From contig JACVGT010000001.1 of NCBI GenBank assembly GCA_018992685.1, positions 62,001-126,000 on the forward strand: a stretch of 64,000 nucleotides of DNA, given 5' to 3'. Each line of letters begins with the position of its first letter. Position 1 is the first letter of the stretch. Made by a program: the position numbers and the translations under genes. The notes beneath the pieces are model-generated. The model was not told the origin of the DNA and searched no databases. It saw only the letters and a list, made by a program, of their open reading frames with translations. This DNA is from Theionarchaea archaeon. Its GTDB lineage: Archaea > Methanobacteriota_B > Thermococci > Methanofastidiosales > SZ-28-30. Positions 35,548 through 43,998 of this stretch are shown piece by piece.

Positions 35548-36717
35548 TCAGCCCTGCCTGCGCTGTCTCAGAACTGATCGGACCAGCAATACTGCATTGA
35601 TACACAAGATTCCCAAGAATACAATGCTGTCATATGATGTTCTGACCTCTCCAGAGACTCTGGAAAGAGTTCCCACAATTCGTGGAACAACATAAGAGAG
35701 AAGAAACAATGCAGCGGCGATATTCCCGAGCACGAACACCACAGAGTACCCTCTAACGATACGCATCTCACGTTCCGGCACAGCAGAAAGGTCGTGGTAT
35801 GAAAAACGATCCCAGACTCTGTGTAATTTGTTGCCCAGAAAAGCCACCGTATCTCCAAAGAGATTCTTACAGTTGAAGTAGTTGGTGATAATGTAGTAGA
35901 CGTCAGTCTGCATAAAAAAGAGACACTGCCACAACGTGGAAATTAACTGCAAAAGGATGAAGGCCTTCAAAAATCTCAGGGCAACGTTATCCGACTCCCG
36001 GAAGATCCACATGATGATGAGAACCAGAGAAACAGTCACCAGGTCCGAAAGTATTCCCGCGAAGTACACCCTGTACCTCTTCTCTGCCGGCACTGTCCAT
36101 ACAGAGGTTATATCAGTTTCTGCCACGACAAAGTATAATCGATGGCTGATACGGAACTGGGCGTCCAGTCCTAAAGACTTTGCTGCTGCCAGATGGTAAA
36201 ACTCGTGCTTGAACACAAAGAGCCAGCTCACTGCAAAAGTAGTCAGCAATGCAACCGTATACGAGTCCACAAACATGAAGTCACCGAATTTGGGAAAGAA
36301 CTGGGGGGTTGTCAGAAGGATCATTCCCCCTAGAACCATTACTAGCGTATAAAAAACGTATGCTGGCTTTGAGAAAAGTATTTGGGCTTGTTCCGGTTTT
36401 AAATTTTCAAAGTATGCATGAATTTCCTCATGTTCAGTTTCGATCAGTTCATCATCAATTTTCTGGACGAATCCTACTTCTATCAGGCTTTCTATGAACT
36501 CTTCAAGTTCTACTTCTTCCCTGAATTTCTCTTCCAGGTTCTTTCTGGCTTCTCCTATAGTCAATCCCTTCTTGAGCAGGTTAATAGCTTCTACACCCAC
36601 CTCGGGTAGACTGATGAAAGAACCAATTTCCCTTCTGCCTACAATCCATTCTCCTTCCTGCAGACTCATGTCCAGAGGGTAGAATGTGATCACAGAATCC
36701 TTTTGCATGCCAGTCAC
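35548..36717 (-). CDS. PqqD-like domain fused to an M50 (site-2) membrane protease
   Basis: 389 residues. The N-terminus (residues 15-90) has the PqqD-like pattern (ISLPEVGVEAINLLKKG, FIESLIEVGFVQK), a RiPP recognition element. Then come about seven membrane spans with the M50 zinc motif HEFYH (H171, E172, H175). It is a multi-pass intramembrane protease like YydH of epipeptide systems. The start overlaps the radical SAM enzyme 2 stop by 4 nt. Predicted to cut the peptide or its leader at the membrane. Confidence 0.82.
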   Translation of the reverse strand: MTGMQKDSVITFYPLDMSLQEGEWIVGRREIGSFISLPEVGVEAINLLKKGLTIGEARKNLEEKFREEVELEEFIESLIEVGFVQKIDDELIETEHEEIHAYFENLKPEQAQILFSKPAYVFYTLVMVLGGMILLTTPQFFPKFGDFMFVDSYTVALLTTFAVSWLFVFKHEFYHLAAAKSLGLDAQFRISHRLYFVVAETDITSVWTVPAEKRYRVYFAGILSDLVTVSLVLIIMWIFRESDNVALRFLKAFILLQLISTLWQCLFFMQTDVYYIITNYFNCKNLFGDTVAFLGNKLHRVWDRFSYHDLSAVPEREMRIVRGYSVVFVLGNIAAALFLLSYVVPRIVGTLSRVSGEVRTSYDSIVFLGILCINAVLLVRSVLRQRRQG

Positions 36718-38024
36718 TCAATCAACTCCAGGACTTCTCTTTTCGTTTCCTCATCTCCCCTTTTCAGCAGTTCTTTGATGATCAAGGCGGTAGCTGGGCA
36801 CCGGTAGGGATCTTTCTTGTAAAGAGTCTGATGATATGCAAGAGCATGACCCCTGCACCCCCCGCCGCAGAAGAATCTATGCTTACAGGTCTTGCAGGGT
36901 TCGACTTTATGCACATTCAAGCTGTACAACTCCTGAAGCACTTCTGAATGCTTCCAGATTTCCCGCAGTGTGGACTTTGTGATATTTCCCAGCCTTAATG
37001 ATTCATATTTGGTGAGCATACAGGGGTATACATCTCCTGCTGGCGTTATCACAGGGGACGTTCCAATGGAACACCGTTCTCTGGGGACTACCAGCATGCT
37101 GATTTCTCCCTCGTCTGTTTCATGGGTATAGCAGAAATGCTCACACATTTGCTGAGGAGTCAGTAACAATGCGCTGTTGAATCCCCTCCCTGTGGGAGAA
37201 ACGTTCGCACTGCTGAGAGGGACTCCCAGTTCTTGTCCTAACCTATAAAGAGCATCCAGTTCATGAAAATTCTCCCTGGTGAGCACAGAACTGATAGAGA
37301 CATCAATATCGACTTCCTTCAAAGCCCTCATACCCTGTATTGCTTTCTTGAATCCTCCCTTCATCCCTCTGATAGCATCATGAGTCTCTGGATTGGCTCC
37401 ATCAAGACTTACCTGAACACTGTGGATTCCCGCTTCTTTGAGCTGGTGAGCGACCGTTCGATTGATCAATGTGCCATTGGTTAGGAGGTTAGGCTTCAAC
37501 CCTGCAGCATTCACCTTTCTTATCATGTGTAAGGTCAGATCTTTCTTGAGCAGAGGTTCGCCCCCCGTGATGGTAACAGGAGTAACCTGCAATGAGATGG
37601 CCTCATCCAGCACCCTGTCAATCTCCTCTTTATTGAGTTCATTGTGGTCGGGAGCTCCTGCACTGGAAGCACAGAATTTGCAGTGCTCATTGCACCGGTA
37701 CGTGACTTCAATATTGAGAGATGAAGGGCAGCTATAGTCATAAACAGGTTTTATGAAAGAGGGGGTCTGGCAGAGGGCCAGGATATTTTCATGTTCCAAA
37801 TACTCCATGAAAGGAGTGACAGCTTTTTCAACATCTCCTGGCGATTCACCATACTGCTCCGACAGAATACGTATCAAATCCTCATACGTGTGGGTGCCAT
37901 CACACAGCTGCAGGACTGCCTGGGCAGTTTCATCAACTCTGAAGATAGCCGAATCCAGCAGCAAGTAGTTACCTTTGCTGGTATTCCTGATAAATACCTG
38001 ATCTCTCACTCGTATGTACGCCAT
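36714..38024 (-). CDS. PqqD-like/radical SAM/SPASM enzyme 2
   Basis: 436 residues. Residues 1-85 form a PqqD-like domain (YLLLDSAIFRVDETAQAV, TYEDLIRIL) that should bind a leader peptide. The radical SAM motif is CNEHCKFC (C111, C115, C118), followed by VTITGGEPLLKKD. The SPASM cysteines lie in RCSIGTS, YPCML, CKTCKHRFFCGGGC and YRCPA. It resembles thioether- or crosslink-forming RiPP maturases. Its ribosome binding site is AGAGGTGATAG. The precursor B gene lies 335 nt upstream, on the same strand. Confidence 0.92.
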   Translation of the reverse strand: MAYIRVRDQVFIRNTSKGNYLLLDSAIFRVDETAQAVLQLCDGTHTYEDLIRILSEQYGESPGDVEKAVTPFMEYLEHENILALCQTPSFIKPVYDYSCPSSLNIEVTYRCNEHCKFCASSAGAPDHNELNKEEIDRVLDEAISLQVTPVTITGGEPLLKKDLTLHMIRKVNAAGLKPNLLTNGTLINRTVAHQLKEAGIHSVQVSLDGANPETHDAIRGMKGGFKKAIQGMRALKEVDIDVSISSVLTRENFHELDALYRLGQELGVPLSSANVSPTGRGFNSALLLTPQQMCEHFCYTHETDEGEISMLVVPRERCSIGTSPVITPAGDVYPCMLTKYESLRLGNITKSTLREIWKHSEVLQELYSLNVHKVEPCKTCKHRFFCGGGCRGHALAYHQTLYKKDPYRCPATALIIKELLKRGDEETKREVLELIE

Positions 38025-38327
38025 TCTATCACCTCTTGGGAGAAGGGAAGTACCTCCATGCAGTCGAGTCTTGTCTGCTCCAGATTTAACATGGGGCTAC
38101 GCGGGCTGTCTGCCTTTTTCCTGATTTTCTGATAGATATGAATTTCGTCTTACACCCTCTCTCTTCTGATTGATGAAATATACTCAATGGTTAGTTATTT
38201 GAATCTATGCTCTGAAAGATGTAACAATACCATCTCCTGCGCGTGCCGCCCAACCTTACCAGTTAAAAATCACCTGCAGTGAACCCCCAAAGCATCTTCT
38301 CTCATCATTATGTAATGGTTTTGACTC

Positions 38328-38351
38328 AAAAAAAAGAAAGATCAAAAAAAA
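38328..38351 (-). terminator. T-tract terminator after precursor peptide gene B
   Basis: On the minus strand, two runs of eight T separated by GATCTTTC follow the precursor B stop. They should end most transcripts, separating precursor B from the maturase operon. Confidence 0.6.
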
Positions 38352-38359
38352 CGAGAGTT

Positions 38360-38449
38360 TTAGAGACAGACCATCTTGGATTCCTTCCATACGTTGTCAG
38401 TGAAGGCTGTGGTCTTTTTCTTTTCAAGCTTTCTGACGGCAATTGACAT
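38360..38449 (-). CDS. Candidate RiPP precursor peptide B
   Basis: 29 residues. The N-terminal half is a basic leader-like helix (RKLEKKKTT); the C-terminal half holds Phe, Trp and Lys (FTDNVWKES) and ends in Met-Val-Cys-Leu. A strong AAAGGAGGTG lies 6 nt upstream of the ATG. The gene is the first of the maturase arm, and its size, codon start and terminator match a precursor. Trp-Lys and the single Cys near the end are possible modification sites. No family match recognised; the role is inferred from context. Confidence 0.6.
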   Translation of the reverse strand: MSIAVRKLEKKKTTAFTDNVWKESKMVCL

Positions 38450-38455
38450 GGTTTA

Positions 38456-38502
38456 CACCTCCTTTGGTTGGATGTGGGCTCTTCTCGTTATGAGTATTTA
38501 AG
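38456..38502 (-). promoter_or_regulatory. Promoter and strong ribosome binding site of precursor B
   Basis: Minus-strand CTTAAATAC (38494-38502) and AAAGGAGGTG (38456-38465). Same design as for precursor A: TATA, a short leader, and AGGAGGTG. Confidence 0.6.
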
Positions 38503-39046
38503 TCTTTCCATATGAAATTATGGAACACATATATTATAAGTAATAAATTAGCATCTCTTTGTAATATTGATCTCTGATTTTTTTTAATATAGTCAAGCTG
38601 ATGCCCGAGACAGTCATTGATGGTACGATTCTTTTTTTTGAAGAAAAGGGGCCATTAGTCATGTTCGCACGTGATACGATTGAAAGAGTACTAGGAGATC
38701 ACAAAGAGAAATTGAGACAGTTCTTGTGTATCGTGGATTCTCCTGCGAATATGAGATCACTGATGCTATGTAGACCTGATAAATTGGCTTATTCAATTCG
38801 GATAACGCCAATTATCCGCACTCAGTTCTTTTCCTTCACATCTGGACCCTTCTCTGGCATCCTGATGGAGTTCCTTCAAATCTGAAACACGGTTTCCCAG
38901 TATCACCATCTCAGTTCAACCTAGAAAGCATATTTCTTGAGGCTCCAGATTGAGAAACGACATCCTGGTATTCTACGGGAAAGTGGTGTGGAGAATGCTA
39001 TGCCATGCCAGATGCCACGGAAAACTACTTCTCAATCTTTTGTTTC
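38503..39046. other. Intergenic region between precursor B and the lipoprotein
   Basis: About 540 nt. A 94-codon plus-strand frame starts at 38601, but it has no ribosome binding site, an oddly placed TATA box only about 10 nt upstream, and no recognisable family, so I do not call it. Confidence 0.4.
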
Positions 39047-39460
39047 TCATGCAACTGTGAAGATGAGAACGACATCACCATGAGCATCTGTCAATTCCAA
39101 TGTAGCACTGACAATGACATATCCTTCTACTGATTCCAAAACTTGCAGAAAGTCAAGTTCCTGTTCCATTACTCCTTCAGGTTCACTACAGTACATTTCA
39201 GTGACCCCAACAGGGCCGAATTCGATGTGCCCTTTATTAGCAGTGTATTCCGAAAAATAGGAATTGCACCCTGCATCTCCTGTAATTCTGCCGTCCTGAA
39301 ATTGAGCAGTGATTCTGGTGTCCCGCAGAACAGTGACCAGTCCCGTCTCAGTTCTGTAAGAGTCCAAGATCCATATGTTACCTTCCAGGGATATAGGTTT
39401 CTGACCGATACATCCTATTGCCAAACCCAGAAAAATAATCACCAATGAGGACTTCTTCAT
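39047..39460 (-). CDS. META-domain lipoprotein (HslJ-like)
   Basis: 137 residues. A signal peptide ends in a lipobox-like LAIGC (Cys17). The META domain follows (LEGNIWILDSY, ITAQFQDGRITGDAGCNSY, EMYCSEPEGVMEQEL). HslJ-like proteins are envelope stress proteins of unknown mechanism. A GAGGTGAT precedes the ATG. It lies on the same strand as the RiPP maturase genes and 0.6 kb upstream, but with no direct link. Confidence 0.82.
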   Translation of the reverse strand: MKKSSLVIIFLGLAIGCIGQKPISLEGNIWILDSYRTETGLVTVLRDTRITAQFQDGRITGDAGCNSYFSEYTANKGHIEFGPVGVTEMYCSEPEGVMEQELDFLQVLESVEGYVIVSATLELTDAHGDVVLIFTVA

Positions 39461-39730
39461 TATGATATCACCTCAGTATAGTATTCATATCCTTCTTGAA
39501 ATAACTTTTGGTCCTTTTCAAGAATTCACGGGTTCCCCAGATTACCCATCCTTTTGATTTGAGCATCACGATATCGCTGTGGCTGATGCTCTAGACCGGC
39601 TACAGGAAACACTTCAGTCAGTGTCCACATCGCAATCATTGAATGACTGTTGAAATGGATTCAGCAGTATTCATGTTCCAGAAGGAATTCAAAACATATT
39701 ATTCATAAAAAAGAAAAAAGAAGTTGATAC

Positions 39731-39835
39731 TTACTTCTTTATTGCCAGTTTTGCACCACAAACGGAGCATGTTCCCTTTTCTGTAATCGTCGGGGCGTTG
39801 TCTAGGGTAGCTCCACAGAGTCCACATTTAGCCAT
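39731..39835 (-). CDS. 34-residue zinc-ribbon protein
   Basis: A very short protein with two CxxC knuckles (CGLCGA at C4/C7 and CSVCGA at C23/C26), a rubredoxin-like or treble-clef micro zinc ribbon. A plausible AAGGTGAT sits 6 nt before the ATG. The T-rich end after the stop may terminate transcription. Confidence 0.65.
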   Translation of the reverse strand: MAKCGLCGATLDNAPTITEKGTCSVCGAKLAIKK

Positions 39836-40206
39836 ACTATCACCTTGAATACATATGAAAACTCCTTAGATAAATAATTTTCGGTTCAGAATACAAGAAA
39901 AGATTCGTGGCTCACAGTTTTCAGAGATCATGTGCTTCCACTCTTCTCAAGATGGTGCAGATACGGTGCCGTGCAGTAGCGAGTGATCTGGAAATGTTTT
40001 TCAGTCCCTAATGGCTTTTTCTCTTGTGGCTCTAAAGAAAGTGTATAGAACCCTGTCACGTTTCCAAGTACCAGCAGAGGAGAAAGTCTTAAATAGCAAC
40101 ACGTTTACATAAAGCAACGCTGAGATGACATATGAACTTGTAGAAATATATATGTAGATAAGTTGTGCGTTATTGCAGGAAATAGGTTGAAGGAGGAGTG
40201 ACACGG
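39836..40206. other. Intergenic region before the PfkB gene
   Basis: About 370 nt. It contains a TATA-like TTAAATAGC near 40090 and an AT-rich ATATATATGTAG near 40147, and the AAGGAGGA ribosome binding site at 40190-40197. No gene supported. Confidence 0.4.
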
Positions 40207-41535
40207 ATGACAGAAATCAATGACTCTTTGCGGAAATTCTGGAAGTTCTGTCAGCAAAAACGGTTGGATCAGGCTGCAATTAGAGCAATTCCTTACATTG
40301 GTCCCTCAATTTGTGATATCGTTTACGGAGGAACTGAAAAAGATCTCAAAAATCTCATTGAGGTACTTAATCTGACGATAGAGCAGCAGAATGAAATAAT
40401 TTCGAAATTAGAATCTGTCATGAAGCCCCCTTTGGAGTGTATTCTTGTGATTGGGAGTGGGTATGTGGAGTATCTCCTGGAATTACACGGTGATTTCGAG
40501 CTTGGACGAAAGCATGTAGTTACCTGTCATGAGTTCATAGGGGGGAGCGGCATCAACCATACTCTAAGGCTAATTCATGCTGGATTTCCAGCGCTTCCTA
40601 TCTTATCGATAGGGAAAGATCAACTAGGACAGAATATAAGAGAAAAGATTTTGATTTCAGCTAAGAGAGCTGGGATTTCGCAACAGGTCCTTACTTTTAT
40701 TGATTCTGAAGAGTTTTTTGCAGCTAACATTAGGACTCCGCTTTCAGCCATCGTCGTGGGAAACGTACGAAAAACCAATTTCTCGTCGCAAATATATGGA
40801 AGCACGTATTTTCTCGACCATGTGAGAAGCCGGCTAGAGTATCTTGACGCACAACCGAATATTGACATTAAAGCTATCATTATAGGCCATATCCATGCTG
40901 ATAGCCCAGACTTGATCCCCTCGCACATGGGGGAGTGCACGAAACATATCATCGATTCATTCAGTGGCAAACGTTTTCTGTTTGGCAATTTCGGAGACAG
41001 TCAGATCTGTATGGGTGTTGATTTCTGGGAGGAGCACCTGCGTAAACTCAGCGTATTCCAGCTCAACCTAAACGAAATGAGAAGATTTTTTGGCCCCGAT
41101 GGTTCGAAGAAGTCCTTGGTTGATATTGTTCACTGGTTCAGAGACAAACGGATTACTGCTGTCATTACCCTCGATAAGTTTGGTGCTGTTGGTATCCATA
41201 AGGACGGCCAGAATCGCGTGATACTGGCGTGGCCTTTTGAACTTGAAGATTATGTTGATTCGACGGGAGCAGGAGACGCATTCGGAGCAGGCCTAACTTC
41301 AAAACTCTATCAAAAGGGGAATTTCTCGTTTGGGGAGTTCCTCAGTGCAATCGAAGAGGCAAGAGTCTGGGCAGCCTATGCGTGCACCACTCTGGGTGGG
41401 GCGACACTGTGCCCCGATCAACCATCGCTTCGAGAATTCCATCAGCACGTCTTGGTACAGCCGCACCCCATAGAAGTTCAACAGATGGAACATGCAGAAC
41501 GAATCCTGCAGATCCTGGACAAGGCATATCAGTGA
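40207..41535 (+). CDS. PfkB-family sugar/nucleoside kinase with N-terminal helical extension
   Basis: 442 residues from the ATG at 40207, 9 nt after AAGGAGGA. Residues 80-425 are a ribokinase/PfkB fold: FIGGSGINHTLRLIHAG (substrate side) and DSTGAGDAFGAG (catalytic Asp and anion hole). The first about 75 residues are an additional helical domain (LDQAAIRAIPYIGPSICDI) unusual in PfkB kinases and similar in style to short helical adaptors of bacterial signalling and defence proteins. The sugar specificity is unknown. Confidence 0.78.
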   Translation: MTEINDSLRKFWKFCQQKRLDQAAIRAIPYIGPSICDIVYGGTEKDLKNLIEVLNLTIEQQNEIISKLESVMKPPLECILVIGSGYVEYLLELHGDFELGRKHVVTCHEFIGGSGINHTLRLIHAGFPALPILSIGKDQLGQNIREKILISAKRAGISQQVLTFIDSEEFFAANIRTPLSAIVVGNVRKTNFSSQIYGSTYFLDHVRSRLEYLDAQPNIDIKAIIIGHIHADSPDLIPSHMGECTKHIIDSFSGKRFLFGNFGDSQICMGVDFWEEHLRKLSVFQLNLNEMRRFFGPDGSKKSLVDIVHWFRDKRITAVITLDKFGAVGIHKDGQNRVILAWPFELEDYVDSTGAGDAFGAGLTSKLYQKGNFSFGEFLSAIEEARVWAAYACTTLGGATLCPDQPSLREFHQHVLVQPHPIEVQQMEHAERILQILDKAYQ

Positions 41536-41817
41536 TTGTAATTTCTGTTTCTTGATTCTTCCTTTCTACTGCTCTCATTCTTATGGACATCTCTCTTGCC
41601 CAAATGCACCTCGATGGCAGGCACGTCACTGCCCCGTGTCCATCCACTGCACCCATCCCCTCAGAATGAGTGTCAACCAATCATTTTGATTGGAATGGCT
41701 ACTGAGCCGGCAATACATTCTCTCAGTGGCAATTTCATGCTAGATCTGGCATAGCGATTAAGAGAGAGACGGAAATACTTTTATACTACTTCCGACAATA
41801 CCCTTCGAGGTTAGAGA

Positions 41818-41997
41818 ATGAGGAAACAAATGCTCAGAGAGACACTTATAGCAACGATACTCTTCGCCATAGTATTTGCTGCTTTACTGATCTTCGTTGG
41901 AATAGAGGGTGTCGAAACTCCAATAGAAAAAGCTGTTGCAGTGATTATTGGCAGTGTGGTATTTTTCATTGCCTCATATACCTTCAAGAGAAAGTGA
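41818..41997 (+). CDS. Small two-span membrane protein
   Basis: 59 residues with two hydrophobic segments (LIATILFAIVFAALLIFVG and AVAVIIGSVVFFIASYTF) and a basic end. A TATA-like TTTTATACTA is about 35 nt upstream and a GAGGTTAGAG precedes the ATG. No family recognised. Confidence 0.6.
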   Translation: MRKQMLRETLIATILFAIVFAALLIFVGIEGVETPIEKAVAVIIGSVVFFIASYTFKRK

Positions 41998-42147
41998 CCT
42001 GATAACCATGAACCCTTCCATAACCCCTCTCTGTGATATTATCTGTGCGAAAATCCGATTTATCCACCGCCAATCGAACGCCAGGGAGATACAGGCCAAA
42101 GTATTTAAATAGGGATGAGCCATAAGGCCATAGCAGGTGATGTATAC

Positions 42148-42501
42148 ATGGACAGAATCATTGCCTTTTGCGGATTAAAGTGTACAGAATGTCCCGCATT
42201 CCTGGCAACCCAGAGAGATGACGATGAAGCTCGAATCAAGGTGGCTGAGACCTGGTCTTCCATCTATAATTCAGATTTCAAGCCACATGACATTAATTGT
42301 GATGGATGTATCTCGAAGAAAGGGCAACTGTTTCGATATTGTACTGTTTGTGAGATACGAAAGTGCGGACAGAAAAAGGGAGTAATCAACTGTGGTTACT
42401 GTGACGAATATGCGTGTCAGAGACTGCAGGAGTTCTTTTCACAGGCTTCGGAAGCCAAAAAGAATCTGGAACACATCAGAAAGACACTGTATACTCTGTA
42501 G
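42148..42501 (+). CDS. DUF3795 cysteine-rich protein
   Basis: 117 residues from the ATG at 42148 (AGCAGGTGATG upstream). Cysteine pairs are in FCGLKCTECPAF, CDGCISKKG, YCTVCEIRKC and CGYCDEYAC, the DUF3795 pattern. It is probably a zinc or Fe-S protein; its function is unknown. A TATTTAAATAG lies about 36-46 nt upstream. Confidence 0.82.
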   Translation: MDRIIAFCGLKCTECPAFLATQRDDDEARIKVAETWSSIYNSDFKPHDINCDGCISKKGQLFRYCTVCEIRKCGQKKGVINCGYCDEYACQRLQEFFSQASEAKKNLEHIRKTLYTL

Positions 42502-42857
42502 ATCATCCGCTACCTGTGCTGTCCTTCAATGAGTACTGTCTGTGGCAGAGAACTCTCACCAATAACCGTTTCAGATGGTTGCATGTGTGGATCAGTTGCA
42601 GCCTGGGAGCCTGCCTGACTCTTTCCAGTAGAGATCTTTTTGGTGTATTTCAGGAGATGGGACATAGGTTCTCGGTGAATAATTTCACTATAACCGAGAA
42701 TTTCCCCATTTCATTCCACTGCCTTTCCTTAACCTCGTAAACCTGCATTAAAATCTCCTTGAGGCTCAACTGATGGCTATCTTTGCAAATAACAAATTTA
42801 ATTGGAAAAAAGAGTCTTGAGAGTTAATTTTATATAGTCTGCGATATCCCTTACCTG
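42502..42857. other. Intergenic region upstream of the DMT transporter
   Basis: About 355 nt. It contains the inverted repeat TTCTCGGT-n16-ACCGAGAA (42669-42700) and the leaderless promoter TTTTATATAG (42828-42837) of the next gene. No gene supported. Confidence 0.4.
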
Positions 42858-43787
42858 ATGATAGAGGAGTCTGTCTACAACGTACTGAATGCGCTGCAAA
42901 CAGCCACAGTACTCAGTCCTGAACTGAAAGGTGAGCTCCTGGCAATCCTGGCTGCATTGTGCTGGGCAGCTGGCGGTTCTATTTACAGGAAGGGTCTGGA
43001 CACGACAGATCCTTGGTCGGGGAACCTCATGCGTATAACACTGGCTTCGTTGGGATTCCTGGTTCTCATGGTGACCAAAGGGACACTTATAGAATCCCTT
43101 GCGCGTGTCAGTACGTCTCTTGCACTGTGGCTTATTCTCTCTGCATTCATGGCTCTTGTCCTGGGTGACTATCTTCTTCTCAGATCGCTGAAGGATATCG
43201 GAGTGGCTCGTACGATACCAATCAGTTCTACGTATCCCCTTTTTGTGGTGCTGTGGTCTGTCCTTTTCTACGGGAAGGAAATCAGTTACGTCGTGGTCAT
43301 TGGGACCGTTTTCATCGTTGCCGCCATCAGGCTCATTTCAGAACCCCAACAGAAGATGTCAATAGACGCCTCCCTATACACCAAAGGGGCTGTAATTGCT
43401 TTGTCTGCAGCTGTGTGCTGGTCAATCAGCATTGTGATGCTGGATTACCTCACCCAGTTTCTGCCTTCAGAAGCTGTGGCAGGATTCAGGTTTATTGTGT
43501 CTGCAGTCATGCTGTCAGCAATTGTCTCTCGCAGTGGATTTTTCTGGGACAGAAACTCCTTGATGTGGATTGGTATTGGAGGAGCGCTGGTACTAATTGT
43601 AAGCAACTATGCATTTGTGGAGGCTATCAGAATGGCAGGATCGGTAGCTGTAGCCCCTATCACATCGGTGTATCCTGTGATTTCTGTTTTCGTGGCAGCA
43701 ATCTTCTTGAGAGAAAAGCTCAGCCTGAAGATTCTGGCAGGAACACTCCTTTCATTTTCAGGGGTCATACTGGTAATCATGGGCTAG
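42858..43787 (+). CDS. EamA/DMT-family transporter
   Basis: 309 residues with ten hydrophobic spans and two EamA repeats (LLAILAALCWAAGGSIYRKG; AVIALSAAVCWSISIVML). Each half ends with the typical PISSTYPLF / PITSVYPV segment. It is likely a metabolite or drug exporter. A TATA-like box 22-30 nt upstream suggests a leaderless mRNA. Confidence 0.88.
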   Translation: MIEESVYNVLNALQTATVLSPELKGELLAILAALCWAAGGSIYRKGLDTTDPWSGNLMRITLASLGFLVLMVTKGTLIESLARVSTSLALWLILSAFMALVLGDYLLLRSLKDIGVARTIPISSTYPLFVVLWSVLFYGKEISYVVVIGTVFIVAAIRLISEPQQKMSIDASLYTKGAVIALSAAVCWSISIVMLDYLTQFLPSEAVAGFRFIVSAVMLSAIVSRSGFFWDRNSLMWIGIGGALVLIVSNYAFVEAIRMAGSVAVAPITSVYPVISVFVAAIFLREKLSLKILAGTLLSFSGVILVIMG

Positions 43788-43998
43788 ATGAAGCTCACTA
43801 GATATCCAGATTCGGGAGATCAGGCTTTCTGAACGGTTCTTGAACGGAACTTTCTCTCTGATTATGAATGGAATCAGTAGGATATTTGGTTGGACTGTTG
43901 CTCGAGGTCTCCAAGTGAACTCATACGTGTGGCACAGGTCTTCATTTACTGCAACAGTGACATGTCGTATGCAAAATCCTATAAATTAGGATACCTAT

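Noticed and set aside
38601..38885. A 94-codon plus-strand frame in the intergenic region after the RiPP locus
   Set aside because: No ribosome binding site, TATA spacing wrong for a leaderless start, and no protein-like domain pattern.
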